A program made the position numbers and the translations under genes. Of a DNA stretch of 64,000 nucleotides, positions 25,045 to 33,247 are shown one piece after another. The stretch is from JABFSA01 sp963827515 (GTDB lineage: Bacteria > Acidobacteriota > Vicinamibacteria > Vicinamibacterales > UBA2999). The notes under the pieces were generated by a model. The model ran no database searches and was not told where the DNA came from. It saw nothing but the letters and a program-made list of their open reading frames with translations. The DNA is taken from assembly GCA_963827515.1 (NCBI GenBank), contig CAWHBF010000021.1, positions 1 to 64,000 on the forward strand, given 5' to 3'. The stretch's first letter is position 1. Each line of letters begins with the position of its first letter.

Positions 25045-26055
25045 ATGTACACGGAGGCGTCGTATCTCGGATTCCGTCTACCGCATCCGTTCGTCGCAGG
25101 GGCGTCACCGTTGGGACGCCATCTCGACACGATCAAGCAGCTCGAAGATGCGGGCTGGGCAGCAGTCGTCCTGCACTCGCTCTTCGAGGAGCAGATCACG
25201 GCCGCGCACGACGGGCGCATTCGACATATGGACCCGCTCGATTCGTCATTCGCCGAGAGGCTGGCGCACTTTCCCGCGTCCGATGATTACGCTCTCAGCC
25301 CAGATGCGTACGCCGAGCACATCAGTCGCATCAAGCGGAGCGTCAAGATTCCCATCATCGGCTCCCTGAATGGGACGTCGCCCGAGTCGTGGCTGAAATT
25401 CGCAAGAATCATCGAACAGGCGGGCGCCGACGCGCTCGAACTCAACCTCTATGAAGTCGTCGCAGACCTGGTCACACCGGCCGCCGCCGTCGAAGCCACG
25501 TTTGCCGGCATCGTGGCCGAAGTCAAACGCATCCTTCGTATTCCGGTGGCGGTCAAGGTGCTGCCGTACTTCACGTCCTTCGGTGCCATGGCCCGACGGC
25601 TCGACAAGGCGGGCGCGGACGCCCTGGTGCTCTTCAACCGCTTCTACCAGGCGGATATCGACATCGCCACGATGAAGGCGACGCCACGTGTCACGCTGTC
25701 CACAAACAGCGAGTTGCTGCTGCGCCTGCAATGGTTGGCGATCCTGCACGGACGGATCCGCCCGGGACTTGCCATCACGGGCGGCGTCTCGGTGCCGGAG
25801 GATGGCATCAAGGCAATCCTGGCGGGCGCCGACGTGGTGCAGATGGTGTCGGCGCTCCTTCGCCACGGCCCGACCTATCTGGACACGATGCGCGCCGGGC
25901 TTGAACGATGGATGGAGTTCCACAAGGTCGACACACTGGACGAGGTCCGCGGTAAGGCGAGTCTGCGACGGGCCGACCTGACGACCGTCGAACGCGCCCA
26001 ATACCTTCACACGCTCCAAAGCTGGGGCCACGAGGCGCCCGAGGAGGACCGATGA
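25045..26055 (+). CDS. Dihydroorotate-dehydrogenase-like FMN protein
   Basis: 336 residues, a TIM-barrel flavoprotein. Landmarks: 'LPHPFVAGASPLG', 'WAAVVLHSLFEEQI', 'IPIIGSLNGTSPESWLKFAR', 'GADALELNLYEVVAD', 'RIPVAVKVLPYFTSFGAMAR', 'GADALVLFNRFYQADID' and 'LAITGGVSVPEDGIKAILAG'. These match the class of DHOD-like proteins that stand outside pyrimidine synthesis and often neighbour pyruvate:flavodoxin oxidoreductase or redox genes. The catalytic base is not certain. The ATG at 25045 has GAGGAC 6 bases before. Confidence 0.85.
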   Translation: MYTEASYLGFRLPHPFVAGASPLGRHLDTIKQLEDAGWAAVVLHSLFEEQITAAHDGRIRHMDPLDSSFAERLAHFPASDDYALSPDAYAEHISRIKRSVKIPIIGSLNGTSPESWLKFARIIEQAGADALELNLYEVVADLVTPAAAVEATFAGIVAEVKRILRIPVAVKVLPYFTSFGAMARRLDKAGADALVLFNRFYQADIDIATMKATPRVTLSTNSELLLRLQWLAILHGRIRPGLAITGGVSVPEDGIKAILAGADVVQMVSALLRHGPTYLDTMRAGLERWMEFHKVDTLDEVRGKASLRRADLTTVERAQYLHTLQSWGHEAPEEDR

Positions 26056-26540
26056 ACGCCACCGCAGCACACAGAACTGGCTCCGAACCTGTGGGCCGAG
26101 ACACTGGTCACGACGCCTTCCACGACCCGGTGGTGATCGGGATCGGGATCACTGTCGTCATCGTCACCCTCGTGATCGTGGCGATGGGCGGGTTGTACTA
26201 CTGGGGAGTGCTCTATGGCACGCCGTCATGGAGTAACCATAGCTTCCCGGCGCCCGTCGTGTACCTGACCAGGGCTCGCTCTCCCTCCGCGTGTCGGACT
26301 TGGGGCTTCAGCCTGCGCGATTGGCCCTGTAAGCACTGTCCCTCGCTCCAGCCCTGTGACTATCGCGCCGGCCGGCTCAAGGAACGAGGAGGCTGGATTG
26401 TGCGATCTCGACCGACGAGCCAGCCGACATGGCGTCGAAAAACGACACGAACCGACGCGGTTCTGGCGCATCGAAGCGGCGCAGGTTCTCCGCCCAACGG
26501 AACGAGATTGGCTGGTACCTCAACTCCACTGCGACACTGA
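26052..26540 (+). CDS. Small membrane-anchored protein, 3' end doubtful
   Basis: The start overlaps the preceding stop (ATGA), a mark of coupling. One strong membrane helix ('VVIGIGITVVIVTLVIVAMG', about residues 27-47) follows a short charged N-terminus. After about residue 80 the frame runs antisense into the multihaem cytochrome gene and looks non-coding ('SACRTWGFSLRDWPCKHC'), so the true protein is probably shorter and a base shift may hide its stop. Confidence 0.45.
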   Translation: MNATAAHRTGSEPVGRDTGHDAFHDPVVIGIGITVVIVTLVIVAMGGLYYWGVLYGTPSWSNHSFPAPVVYLTRARSPSACRTWGFSLRDWPCKHCPSLQPCDYRAGRLKERGGWIVRSRPTSQPTWRRKTTRTDAVLAHRSGAGSPPNGTRLAGTSTPLRH

Positions 26541-28005
26541 ATGGCCCGTTCGCCGCGCCGACGTCGATCCGGTACCGCACGCGATCGCCCGCGTCGGTGA
26601 AGTCGCCGTCGTCGGTGGCAGAGCCCCGGACCGCGACCTCCGGGGCCGCCGTGCGCTTGTCGAAACCGCGAGGCAACAACCGGTTGTCCTTGACGAACGC
26701 GACAGCCTGGAGCAGTCCGGTCGTCAGGCGTCCAGCGGGATCAGCCATCATGGATTCGTAAATCTGCACTTCGTCCGGCCGACGGATCTCCTCGTAGTGG
26801 GGTTCGAACGTCAGGGGGTCGGTATCGTTGTCGTTGCCACCGATCATCCCCTTCTCGTTGACCGCGCCAGATTCGAACACCGCATTGCCGTTGGCGTCTC
26901 GCACGGTGAGGTGCAGCCAGGCGCGCCGTGAAGGATATCCGGTTGGGAACTTGTGCCCGGTACGATTGCGCACAGTGACATCGATTTCGAGCGTCCGTGC
27001 AAGCCGGTCAGCCCGCGTGACGTCCATACTGGCGGTGTCGCGCTGGAGCTGACGGACGGTCGCGTGCGCCGCGGCGTCGAGCTCTTGCGTTTGCGCTTCC
27101 ACCCCCAGGTCGGCGCGGAAGCGGTTGAGCATTCGCAGCATGAAGAAATTTCCACCCAGGAAGGTGTGCTTCGCCATCGAATCCCTGGGGTCGCCCAGAA
27201 CCGATGAGATGGGCGTCTCCGCCACAGCCGGCATGTGGCACGACTGGCAGCTACGCTCCTCCTTGAAGGCGCTATGGCGCCACTCGAGGTACGGCACCTG
27301 CTCCGGCAGCGACCCGACATGCGAGCCGTTCGGCCCAAGCGCCTGGGTGATCAGCGTGTGACAGGTCGCGCATACCTCCGACTGACGAAGGTGCGGGCCT
27401 TCCGCCGGGACAGAGCCGGTCACCGAGCGCATGATCGTCGTCCTGCCCCGATCGATCTCGTACGGGCCGAGCATTCTCGACGGTCCCGTCGCCAAGACGA
27501 ACTTGCCGACAAAGCTTTCAGGCGTACCGAGCCGGTCGGGACCGATCTGATGGCACAGCGTGCACGAGACGCCGTCAGCCGCGAGACGATGGTCGCCTGA
27601 GGCATTGGACGCCACGGGCAGCCATGTGAAGATGCGGCCGGGTTGTCCTGCGGCGGCGGCCGTCGCACGAGCCATCGGCATGTGGCAGATCGAGCACTCG
27701 TCTTCGATGGCGGCCTGCGCGGCAGGGTGATCAAGAATCTCCCGACGGACAGACGCCTGCCAGTAGGGGTCGCGCGAGGAATTCGCCATCATCGACGCAC
27801 GCCACGCTATGCCGATGGACACGTCTTCGCCAGACGGTGTCGTCAGCCCGTTGTGACAAGCCACACAGTTGTCCGAGGTCGCGAACGAAATGGCGGCGTG
27901 TGCGCCGGTCGGCGTCTCCTGTGCGCGGGGCGTGGGCATCATGATCACCAACACCCAACCCACGGCGGCGAGTGGTACGAACAGTCGGGACACGCTCATC
28001 ACCAT
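26377..28005 (-). CDS. Pentahaem c-type cytochrome, secreted
   Basis: 542 residues. Signal peptide to 'PRAQ', then five haem motifs: CVACH (47-51), CSICH (104-108), CTLCH (148-152), CATCH (212-216), CQSCH (253-257). Additional His residues ('AFKEERSCQSCHMP', 'DHRLAADGVSC') can serve as distal ligands. The C-terminal half (about 330-542) is an Ig-like or beta-sandwich part: 'LEIDVTVRNRTGHKFPTGYP', 'RRAWLHLTVRDANGNAVFES'. The upstream gene overlaps its start by 7 bp. Probably part of an electron route across the outer membrane with that gene. Confidence 0.9.
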   Translation of the reverse strand: MVMSVSRLFVPLAAVGWVLVIMMPTPRAQETPTGAHAAISFATSDNCVACHNGLTTPSGEDVSIGIAWRASMMANSSRDPYWQASVRREILDHPAAQAAIEDECSICHMPMARATAAAAGQPGRIFTWLPVASNASGDHRLAADGVSCTLCHQIGPDRLGTPESFVGKFVLATGPSRMLGPYEIDRGRTTIMRSVTGSVPAEGPHLRQSEVCATCHTLITQALGPNGSHVGSLPEQVPYLEWRHSAFKEERSCQSCHMPAVAETPISSVLGDPRDSMAKHTFLGGNFFMLRMLNRFRADLGVEAQTQELDAAAHATVRQLQRDTASMDVTRADRLARTLEIDVTVRNRTGHKFPTGYPSRRAWLHLTVRDANGNAVFESGAVNEKGMIGGNDNDTDPLTFEPHYEEIRRPDEVQIYESMMADPAGRLTTGLLQAVAFVKDNRLLPRGFDKRTAAPEVAVRGSATDDGDFTDAGDRVRYRIDVGAANGPFSVAVELRYQPISFRWAENLRRFDAPEPRRFVSFFDAMSAGSSVEIAQSSLLVP

Positions 28006-29136
28006 CCGTCCCTCAGACCGCCGTCGAACCAGTCCCAGAGGAAATAGGTGATCACCTGGGCGTGTCGCTCGTCACGGCCCGTTACAGGTATCCGTACACC
28101 TCCGTTGATCATCAGATGCTGGCGCCTGTTCAACGTCACCTGCATCTGCGGCACTACGTCCCACTCGGCCGTGTGGCCCGTCTCCAATTCGCGGGCGGCC
28201 AGCAACTCGACCATCGGCGACCATGCTCGACCGAAACGGCCCTGTTCGATCGTCGTGCCAACCGCCAATCGCCAGAACGCCTCTGGCGCAGATTTGTCCC
28301 GGTCCATCGGCAGCTCCGCGCCCGCGTGCGCGTGAAGGAAACCATTGCGCGGCAGCATCTGGCCAAACGTGACGAACGGCTCAACAATCGTCACGCCCTT
28401 GCCCAGCCCCAGCGTCTCTTCGCCGGTCGGCAGAATCAGCTCGCCGCCCACACTGACGATCCTGCCGCCCTCCAGGCTGTGAAACATGGCGCGTTTGACC
28501 GCGAGGGCGATGTCGCCAAGACCCCGGCTCCACGACCCCGCCGCTGTCTCTGCGAGCGAGTAAGGAATCGCGACCTCGGTACTGGTTGCGCACTCCGAAG
28601 CGTTTCTCGTAAACAATCTCGTTGGCGACCGACCCGAAATCCCCGGTTCCGACCGTGGTCGTGACCACGGTTTCGTTTTCCGGAAATGCTTTCTCGGTGA
28701 CGAGTGCGCGTGGCAGATTCAACTCTCCGCGCGGCCAGCCGGGATCTTCACAAAAGCCATGGATGTGATCGATGGCTCGTAGAATCTCGTCTTCATTCAG
28801 GGCCTCACCAAACGCGGGCATCCGTCGATCGAAACCACGCACCGGGCCGCCGTCGTGGGCGATGGCGAACCAGTCAGCCACGGGCTCGACGCTGGCAAAC
28901 GCACAGTCGGTGAAGTCCGGAATCGGCGTGTCGAAGCCGACGACGGTTCGGGGGGCACCTGTGCCATCGACGCCGTGGCACGCGGCACATGCGGCCCGGT
29001 ACAGCTCGGCGCCGCTGCGCGTCGGCAGGGTGACTGATGTCTGTCCGGAAGGGGACTGACCCCACACGACCGCAGTGAGAGGCAACACCACGATCCATGT
29101 CAGCAGAGCGATCCGAATCGAGATCCGAAACGGCAC
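27999..29136 (-). CDS. Cytochrome c domain fused to an outer-membrane beta-barrel, frameshifted
   Basis: About 378 residues. Signal peptide, haem motif CAACH with 'GAELYRAACAACHGVDGTGA' and the Met region 'GGPVRGFDRRMPAFGEALN', then a linker with two Cys. From about residue 160 strands alternate as in a porin: 'NEIVYEKRFGVRNQ', 'TEVAIPYSLAE', 'GLGDIALAVKRAMFHSLEGG', 'RIVSVGGELILPTGEETLG', 'VTIVEPFVTFGQMLPRNGFL', 'WDVVPQMQVTLNRRQHLMIN' and 'YFLWDWFDGGL'. One extra base near 28580 splits the two halves. Co-translated with the pentahaem cytochrome. Confidence 0.8.
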
Positions 29137-29333
29137 AGCTTCGCCACACTAGCAGAGGCCGCAACGCGACTCGACGAGAAACATATTCAGAGAACGAGTC
29201 TCAGAATCAGTCTCGAAGTGCGATCCTCTTCGCGTCGAGGGTGGTCAACCGACAGACTGGCGTTCCCGAAAGAAGACGCGATCCACCGAAGAGCAATGAA
29301 GGGGCTGGTCGTCTGCAGCCAACCCGACGCGGG

Positions 29334-29810
29334 CTAACGCACGGCTTCGCGTACGCGGTTGAGCACTCGAATCGCCTCGTCCGCGAGAAGCGTGCCCTCT
29401 CGAGCGTCCGTCAATGCCACGAATCCAGACGACCTTGCCGCCACCGCTACGGACTGGTCGGCGCTCCTGAGCAGATGCAGGCGAAAGCTCGCAGTTTGAT
29501 CCACTGAAGAGACCGCAACGGCACACGGTTCTCCTCCGATTAGACCTGCTTCAAACCGGGCAACGCGGTCCAAGGCACCTGCGGCGACGCCGTAGGTGAT
29601 TGGCTCGGAAGCGCCGCAGACCAGAACCATCACAAGATGGGCGCCCTGGGTGTCCCACGACAGGGTCGCCGAGATCTGCCCAAAGGCCCCAGAACTGAAC
29701 GAGAAGACCTTGTTCGTGCCCTTGGATACTGTTCCTGTCTGAGTGGTCTGGGAGGGTATCTGCGCCGACGCGGGTGCGACGAGGAGAGCGCTGACAAGCG
29801 CAACAGCCAC
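29334..29810 (-). CDS. Secreted protein of unknown function
   Basis: 158 residues. Leader 'MAVALVSALLVAPASAQ', then a beta-rich domain: 'GTVSKGTNKVFSFSSGAFGQ', 'ISATLSWDTQGAHLVMVLVC', 'VARFEAGLIGGEPCAVAVSS' and 'SFRLHLLRSADQSVAVAA'. The layout (TGxVxKGTxxxFSF ... LSWDxxxxxLxMxLxC) resembles pre-peptidase C-terminal or PPC-like beta sandwiches. Its 5' end lies 24 bp from the right-hand tRNA-like repeat. Confidence 0.65.
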   Translation of the reverse strand: MAVALVSALLVAPASAQIPSQTTQTGTVSKGTNKVFSFSSGAFGQISATLSWDTQGAHLVMVLVCGASEPITYGVAAGALDRVARFEAGLIGGEPCAVAVSSVDQTASFRLHLLRSADQSVAVAARSSGFVALTDAREGTLLADEAIRVLNRVREAVR

Positions 29811-29833
29811 TCACTACCTCCCTGATTCGTCCC

Positions 29834-29861
29834 CAGCAGGTCGATGGTTCGAGTCCATTCG
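29834..29861 (+). repeat. 28-bp direct repeat, right copy (tRNA-Thr T-arm fragment)
   Basis: Identical to 12469-12496. Unlike the left copy, the bases after it (TCGGGCGCG) do not complete an acceptor stem, and there is no anticodon arm before it. Consistent with a worn attachment site. Confidence 0.7.
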
Positions 29862-30089
29862 TCGGGCGCGATGGATCGCTGTCACTGTGGTTTGTCAGCC
29901 AGTGACAACATACAGTCACGGCGACGACGATTGAGCTCGTCTTCGCGGTCGTTCAGGGCTTCAGTCGGTGCGGCAACCGGCGGGCGCGCACGGGATGGCG
30001 CTCGCATCCTCGGCGCTCGGACCCGTTGCCGAAAGCGGCCTCAGATATGCACACAGAGGCGTCGCATGAACGGCTCCCGAGTCCATCGA
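29862..30089. other. Intergenic stretch, nothing recognised
   Basis: No convincing frame; no hairpin or motif noted beyond the tRNA fragment just before it. Confidence 0.3.
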
Positions 30090-30233
30090 CTACCTGCGGC
30101 AGGGACAGTTGGCGTTGCGACCCGCGCACGCGTCCGCGTCGCCATCCCCGGGCGGGCGCCCATGAGACATGGCGAGCGGAGCCACCCGGCACGATGCCCC
30201 GTCGGCATCGAAGTTCACGGCCTCGTGTTTCAT
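30090..30233 (-). CDS. Candidate 47-residue Cys-containing peptide
   Basis: The ATG at 30233 has GAAAGGA 7 bases upstream. The peptide begins 'MKHEAVNFDADGASCRVAPL' and ends 'ACAGRNANCPCRR', with four Cys and no leader. Short frame, so only the ribosome binding site and the Cys spacing support it. Confidence 0.3.
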   Translation of the reverse strand: MKHEAVNFDADGASCRVAPLAMSHGRPPGDGDADACAGRNANCPCRR

Positions 30234-30273
30234 AGTGCAGTCCTTTCGTTGCGAATCTACCTTGCCTCTGTGT

Positions 30274-30385
30274 CCGCGGAGGCTAAAGCCTGCGCTCTAC
30301 GACAGGTCCGGCTAAACCCGTACACGAATACTCTAGATTTCAGCGGTTCCTTGTCACACGCCAGGCTGAAGCCTGCGCTCTACGG
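30274..30385. repeat. Pair of 'AGGCTxAAGCCTGCGCTCTACG' type elements
   Basis: Copies at about 30279-30302 and 30362-30385 read GGCTAAAGCCTGCGCTCTAC and GGCTGAAGCCTGCGCTCTAC. Same family as the longer palindromic elements at 54.6 and 63.9 kb. Confidence 0.6.
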
Positions 30386-30392
30386 CCGAGCA

Positions 30393-30710
30393 CTACGAGG
30401 AGCCGGTGCGTTGCAGGTGGTCGAGCATCCGCTGCCGATGCACGCGCTGCCGGTCGTCTAGAACCCGCCCACCGGAAGTCCGTAAGGATCCGAGCGGAAA
30501 CGGCATTGGCGCCCGGTGTGCGCCTTCGGCGAGCCTGCGGGCGCGTGTGCGGTTGACTTCACTCCGGTAGCACGCGAAGCAGAGCGTATGGTCGCGATCG
30601 GCACGGACTTCCCTGCGATATCTGAACTTGGCCTTACGCTCCTGACACGCGGCGCACAAGACCCTGTCGCGCTTTGACCATCGACGGCGCTCGCTGCTCG
30701 ACATCGGCAT
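30393..30710 (-). CDS. Small CxxC/CxxC protein
   Basis: 105 residues. Basic N-terminus 'SSERRRWSKRDRVLCAACQE', then 'RREVRADRDHTLCFACYRSE' and 'NRTRARRLAEG'. The two CxxC pairs about 24 residues apart form a likely zinc finger or ribbon; the rest is charged. Conserved hypothetical protein in this group. A start two codons later is equally possible. Confidence 0.65.
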   Translation of the reverse strand: MPMSSSERRRWSKRDRVLCAACQERKAKFRYRREVRADRDHTLCFACYRSEVNRTRARRLAEGAHRAPMPFPLGSLRTSGGRVLDDRQRVHRQRMLDHLQRTGSS

Positions 30711-30887
30711 CCTCCAGACCGGTTCAACCGGGCATTTCCTTGGATGCGAGCAGGATAGGTGGTGAGACTGACAGGCGAGGTCATACGCCAGATGTTCGCC
30801 TGTGACTCCCAGGTCCATCGAAACTCTGACGGCAGGTGCGCGCTGGGGTACAAGAACGGGTACGCGGACATTCTGGGTCTCGAGCGA

Positions 30888-30893
30888 TAGAAT
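30888..30893 (+). promoter_or_regulatory. -10-like TAGAAT before the DUF6152 gene
   Basis: TAGAAT with 18 bases to the GTG start, which has GGAGG. No convincing -35. Confidence 0.3.
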
Positions 30894-30911
30894 GGCCGCC
30901 GGAGGTGTGCC

Positions 30912-31292
30912 GTGCGTCTCAAACTTCAGACTCTCGCGCTCGTCGTCGGACTCGTTGGCATCTCCGGGCCTCTGTCGGCCCATCACGCATGGCCGGTCAG
31001 CTACTCGAAGCTGGTGACGGTCAAGGGCACGGTGATGGAGTTCACCTGGGCGAACCCACATCCGATGATCTCCCTCGATGTACGTAGCAGCGATGGCAAG
31101 GCGGAAAAGTGGTCGGTCGGGGGCCCCGCCCTCAATCGCATGGAGAACAATGGCTGGAACAGGACCACGGTGAAGCTGGGAGACGTGATCACCGCCACCG
31201 GATATCAGTTTGCCGACGGGCAGAAGGTCCTTCGACTCGAAAAGGTCATCATGCCCGACGGCAAGGAAATGTTCCTCTACGGCCGCAGGTAG
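30912..31292 (+). CDS. DUF6152 family secreted protein (copy 5)
   Basis: 126 residues from a GTG with GGAGG 6 bases upstream. Signal peptide ends 'SGPLSA' and the mature start is 'HHAWPVSYSKL'. Then 'VMEFTWANPHPMISLDV', 'GPALNRMENNGWNRTTVKLG' and 'GYQFADGQKVLRLEKVIMPD'. No GIW-motif partner next to it, which shows that the two families are not strictly tied. Confidence 0.88.
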   Translation: MRLKLQTLALVVGLVGISGPLSAHHAWPVSYSKLVTVKGTVMEFTWANPHPMISLDVRSSDGKAEKWSVGGPALNRMENNGWNRTTVKLGDVITATGYQFADGQKVLRLEKVIMPDGKEMFLYGRR

Positions 31293-31309
31293 GATCCCAC
31301 GCGTCCGTA

Positions 31310-32131
31310 CTATTGATTCATGAAGGCGAGTAGATCGGCGTTGATCTGATCCTTGTTGACGGTGCACATCCCGTGCGACAACCCTGGATAGACCGTCAGC
31401 GTTGAGCCTTTAATCAATTTCGCTGTTGGCAGCGCCGACGCGCCGATCGGGACAATCTGGTCATCGTCGCCGTGCATGATCAGCGTCGGAACATCAATCT
31501 TCTTGAGGTCCTCCGTGAAGTCGGTCTCCGAGAATGCCTTGATGCAGTCGATGGCATTCTTGAAGCCAGCCTGCATGCCCTGCAGCCAGAATGTATCGCG
31601 TACACCCTGGGAGACCGTCGCGCCGGGGCGATTCGCACCGTAGAACGGCGTGGTCAGATCTTTGAAGAATTGCGATCGATCGGCCAGGACGCCCGTGCGA
31701 ATCTTGTCGAACACCTCCATGGGCAACCCACCGGGGTTTGCGGCGGTCTTGAGCATCAGCGGCGGCACGGCCCCGATCAGGACGGCTTTGGCAACTCGCG
31801 TCGTGCCGTGCCGACCGATGTAACGCGCCACTTCACCGCCGCCGGTGGAGTGACCGACGTGAATGGCCTTCCGTAGATCCAACGATTCGACGAGCGCAGC
31901 CAGGTCGTCGGCGTACGTATCCATGTCGTTCCCATTCCAAGGCTGGCTGGAGCGGCCGTGACCCCGGCGGTCGTGGGCGATGCATCTATAACCCTTCGAT
32001 GCGAGGAACACCATCTGGTCCTCCCACGCGTCCGCGCTGAGCGGCCATCCGTGGCTGAAGACGACGGGCTGTCCGGTGCCCCAGTCCTTGTAGTAGATCT
32101 GCGTGCCATCCTTGGTCGACATCATGCTCAT
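31310..32131 (-). CDS. Alpha/beta hydrolase, chloroperoxidase/arylesterase type
   Basis: 273 residues, intact. 'VFSHGWPLSADAWEDQM' (oxyanion loop with Trp), nucleophile elbow 'GHSTGGG' (S95), acid in 'MHGDDDQIVP' (about D223-224) and base His in 'PGLSHGM' (H253). The 'DRRGHGRSSQPW' and 'DMDTYADDLAAL' phrases are those of non-haem haloperoxidase/esterase proteins such as Pseudomonas arylesterase. Cytoplasmic, hydrolyses small esters or peracids. AAGGAG lies about 8 bases before the ATG. Confidence 0.9.
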   Translation of the reverse strand: MSMMSTKDGTQIYYKDWGTGQPVVFSHGWPLSADAWEDQMVFLASKGYRCIAHDRRGHGRSSQPWNGNDMDTYADDLAALVESLDLRKAIHVGHSTGGGEVARYIGRHGTTRVAKAVLIGAVPPLMLKTAANPGGLPMEVFDKIRTGVLADRSQFFKDLTTPFYGANRPGATVSQGVRDTFWLQGMQAGFKNAIDCIKAFSETDFTEDLKKIDVPTLIMHGDDDQIVPIGASALPTAKLIKGSTLTVYPGLSHGMCTVNKDQINADLLAFMNQ

Positions 32132-32153
32132 CGGGGACGCTCCTTTGTCGTGA

Positions 32154-33143
32154 TTAGCCTTTGCGATCCAATGTGTTCGGCGCGAACAACTCCTCGATCT
32201 TCGGCACGCGGGTGGTCAAGCTCTGTTCGTGCAGATACTGCGGCAACGCCTCTAACGATACGCGGTTCGGCTCGATGCCGTACGCCCAGAAGTCGTGTCC
32301 CATCACTCGTCGGGTCTCTTCGATCTCGGCCACGACCCACGGGAGCGTGAGCTTCAGCGCATCGGTCTCGACGAGCTGGGCGTACGCCCACTGCTTCGCC
32401 TTGATGAAGGCTGCGTATAGGCTCGTGGCGGCCCACGGGTTGGCCTCGTACACCTCACGGCGAAACACGATGGTATGCATGATGGGAAAGATACCGGTCC
32501 TGCTGAAGTAGTCCTTCTCCGCCTGTCGGTAGTCGGTGAAGAGCCGCCGCACGGGCGAAGGCTCCGCGTGTAGGGAGCGCGGGGCATTCGGCGAGATGAT
32601 GGCGTCGAGCTCCCCGCTATCGAGCATCGGGCCCATGTCCTGCTCGAGCGGCATGCGGTGCAGCACGACGCTTTCGGGCAGGACGAAGTCGATCCTGGAT
32701 GGACGCTGGAGTCCGTCCTGCGTGCCGCTGAACCACTCGATCGAATCGGGCGTGACGCCGTACTCGTGCAGCAGCATCCCGCGCGCGAAAACAGCCGCGG
32801 TCATCGAGTATTCGGGAACGCCGATCTTCTTCCCGATCAGATCCTTCGGTTCGTTGATGCCGGCCTTCTTGTTCACATAGATGCACGAATGGCGGAACAG
32901 GCGCGACGGAAAGACCGGTATCGCGACGAACTTGTCGTCACCACCCGCGCGGAGCATCGTGTAGTTGGAGAACGACAGCTCCGACACATCGAACTCCTGA
33001 TGCCGCAGCATACGGAAGAACGTCTCGCTGGGTCGCGAGATGATCGGGACAAGCTCAATGCCTTCGGGCTGGATGCTTCCGTCGATCAGGGGCCTCACGC
33101 GGTCGTAGTCCCAGGTGGCGAGAGTGAGGCGCAAACGATCCAT
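32154..33143 (-). CDS. Substrate-binding protein, dihydroxyphthalate-decarboxylase-like
   Basis: 329 residues, a type II periplasmic-binding fold without an evident signal peptide. 'LATWDYDRVRPLIDGSIQPE', 'FDVSELSFSNYTMLRAGGDD', 'RHSCIYVNKKAGINEPKDLI', 'KKIGVPEYSMTAAVFARGML' and 'GELDAIISPNAPRSL' are typical of the ABC-type aromatic or phthalate substrate-binding family to which 4,5-dihydroxyphthalate decarboxylase belongs. No transporter genes next to it. GGGGAGAG stands directly before the ATG at 33143; the frame is open far upstream without coding character. Confidence 0.82.
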   Translation of the reverse strand: MDRLRLTLATWDYDRVRPLIDGSIQPEGIELVPIISRPSETFFRMLRHQEFDVSELSFSNYTMLRAGGDDKFVAIPVFPSRLFRHSCIYVNKKAGINEPKDLIGKKIGVPEYSMTAAVFARGMLLHEYGVTPDSIEWFSGTQDGLQRPSRIDFVLPESVVLHRMPLEQDMGPMLDSGELDAIISPNAPRSLHAEPSPVRRLFTDYRQAEKDYFSRTGIFPIMHTIVFRREVYEANPWAATSLYAAFIKAKQWAYAQLVETDALKLTLPWVVAEIEETRRVMGHDFWAYGIEPNRVSLEALPQYLHEQSLTTRVPKIEELFAPNTLDRKG

Positions 33144-33247
33144 TGCTCTCCCCTGGAGAATCAAGTGACGGATCTGAGGGCTCGACGCACGCGGGCTCGC
33201 GAATCGTACCATCGACGAGGGTTCGCGCGGGAGAAAGTCTGCGCCGG

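Noticed and set aside
27972..28664. Plus-strand frame of 230 codons
   Set aside because: Antisense to the cytochrome/barrel gene, no motif and no ribosome binding site.
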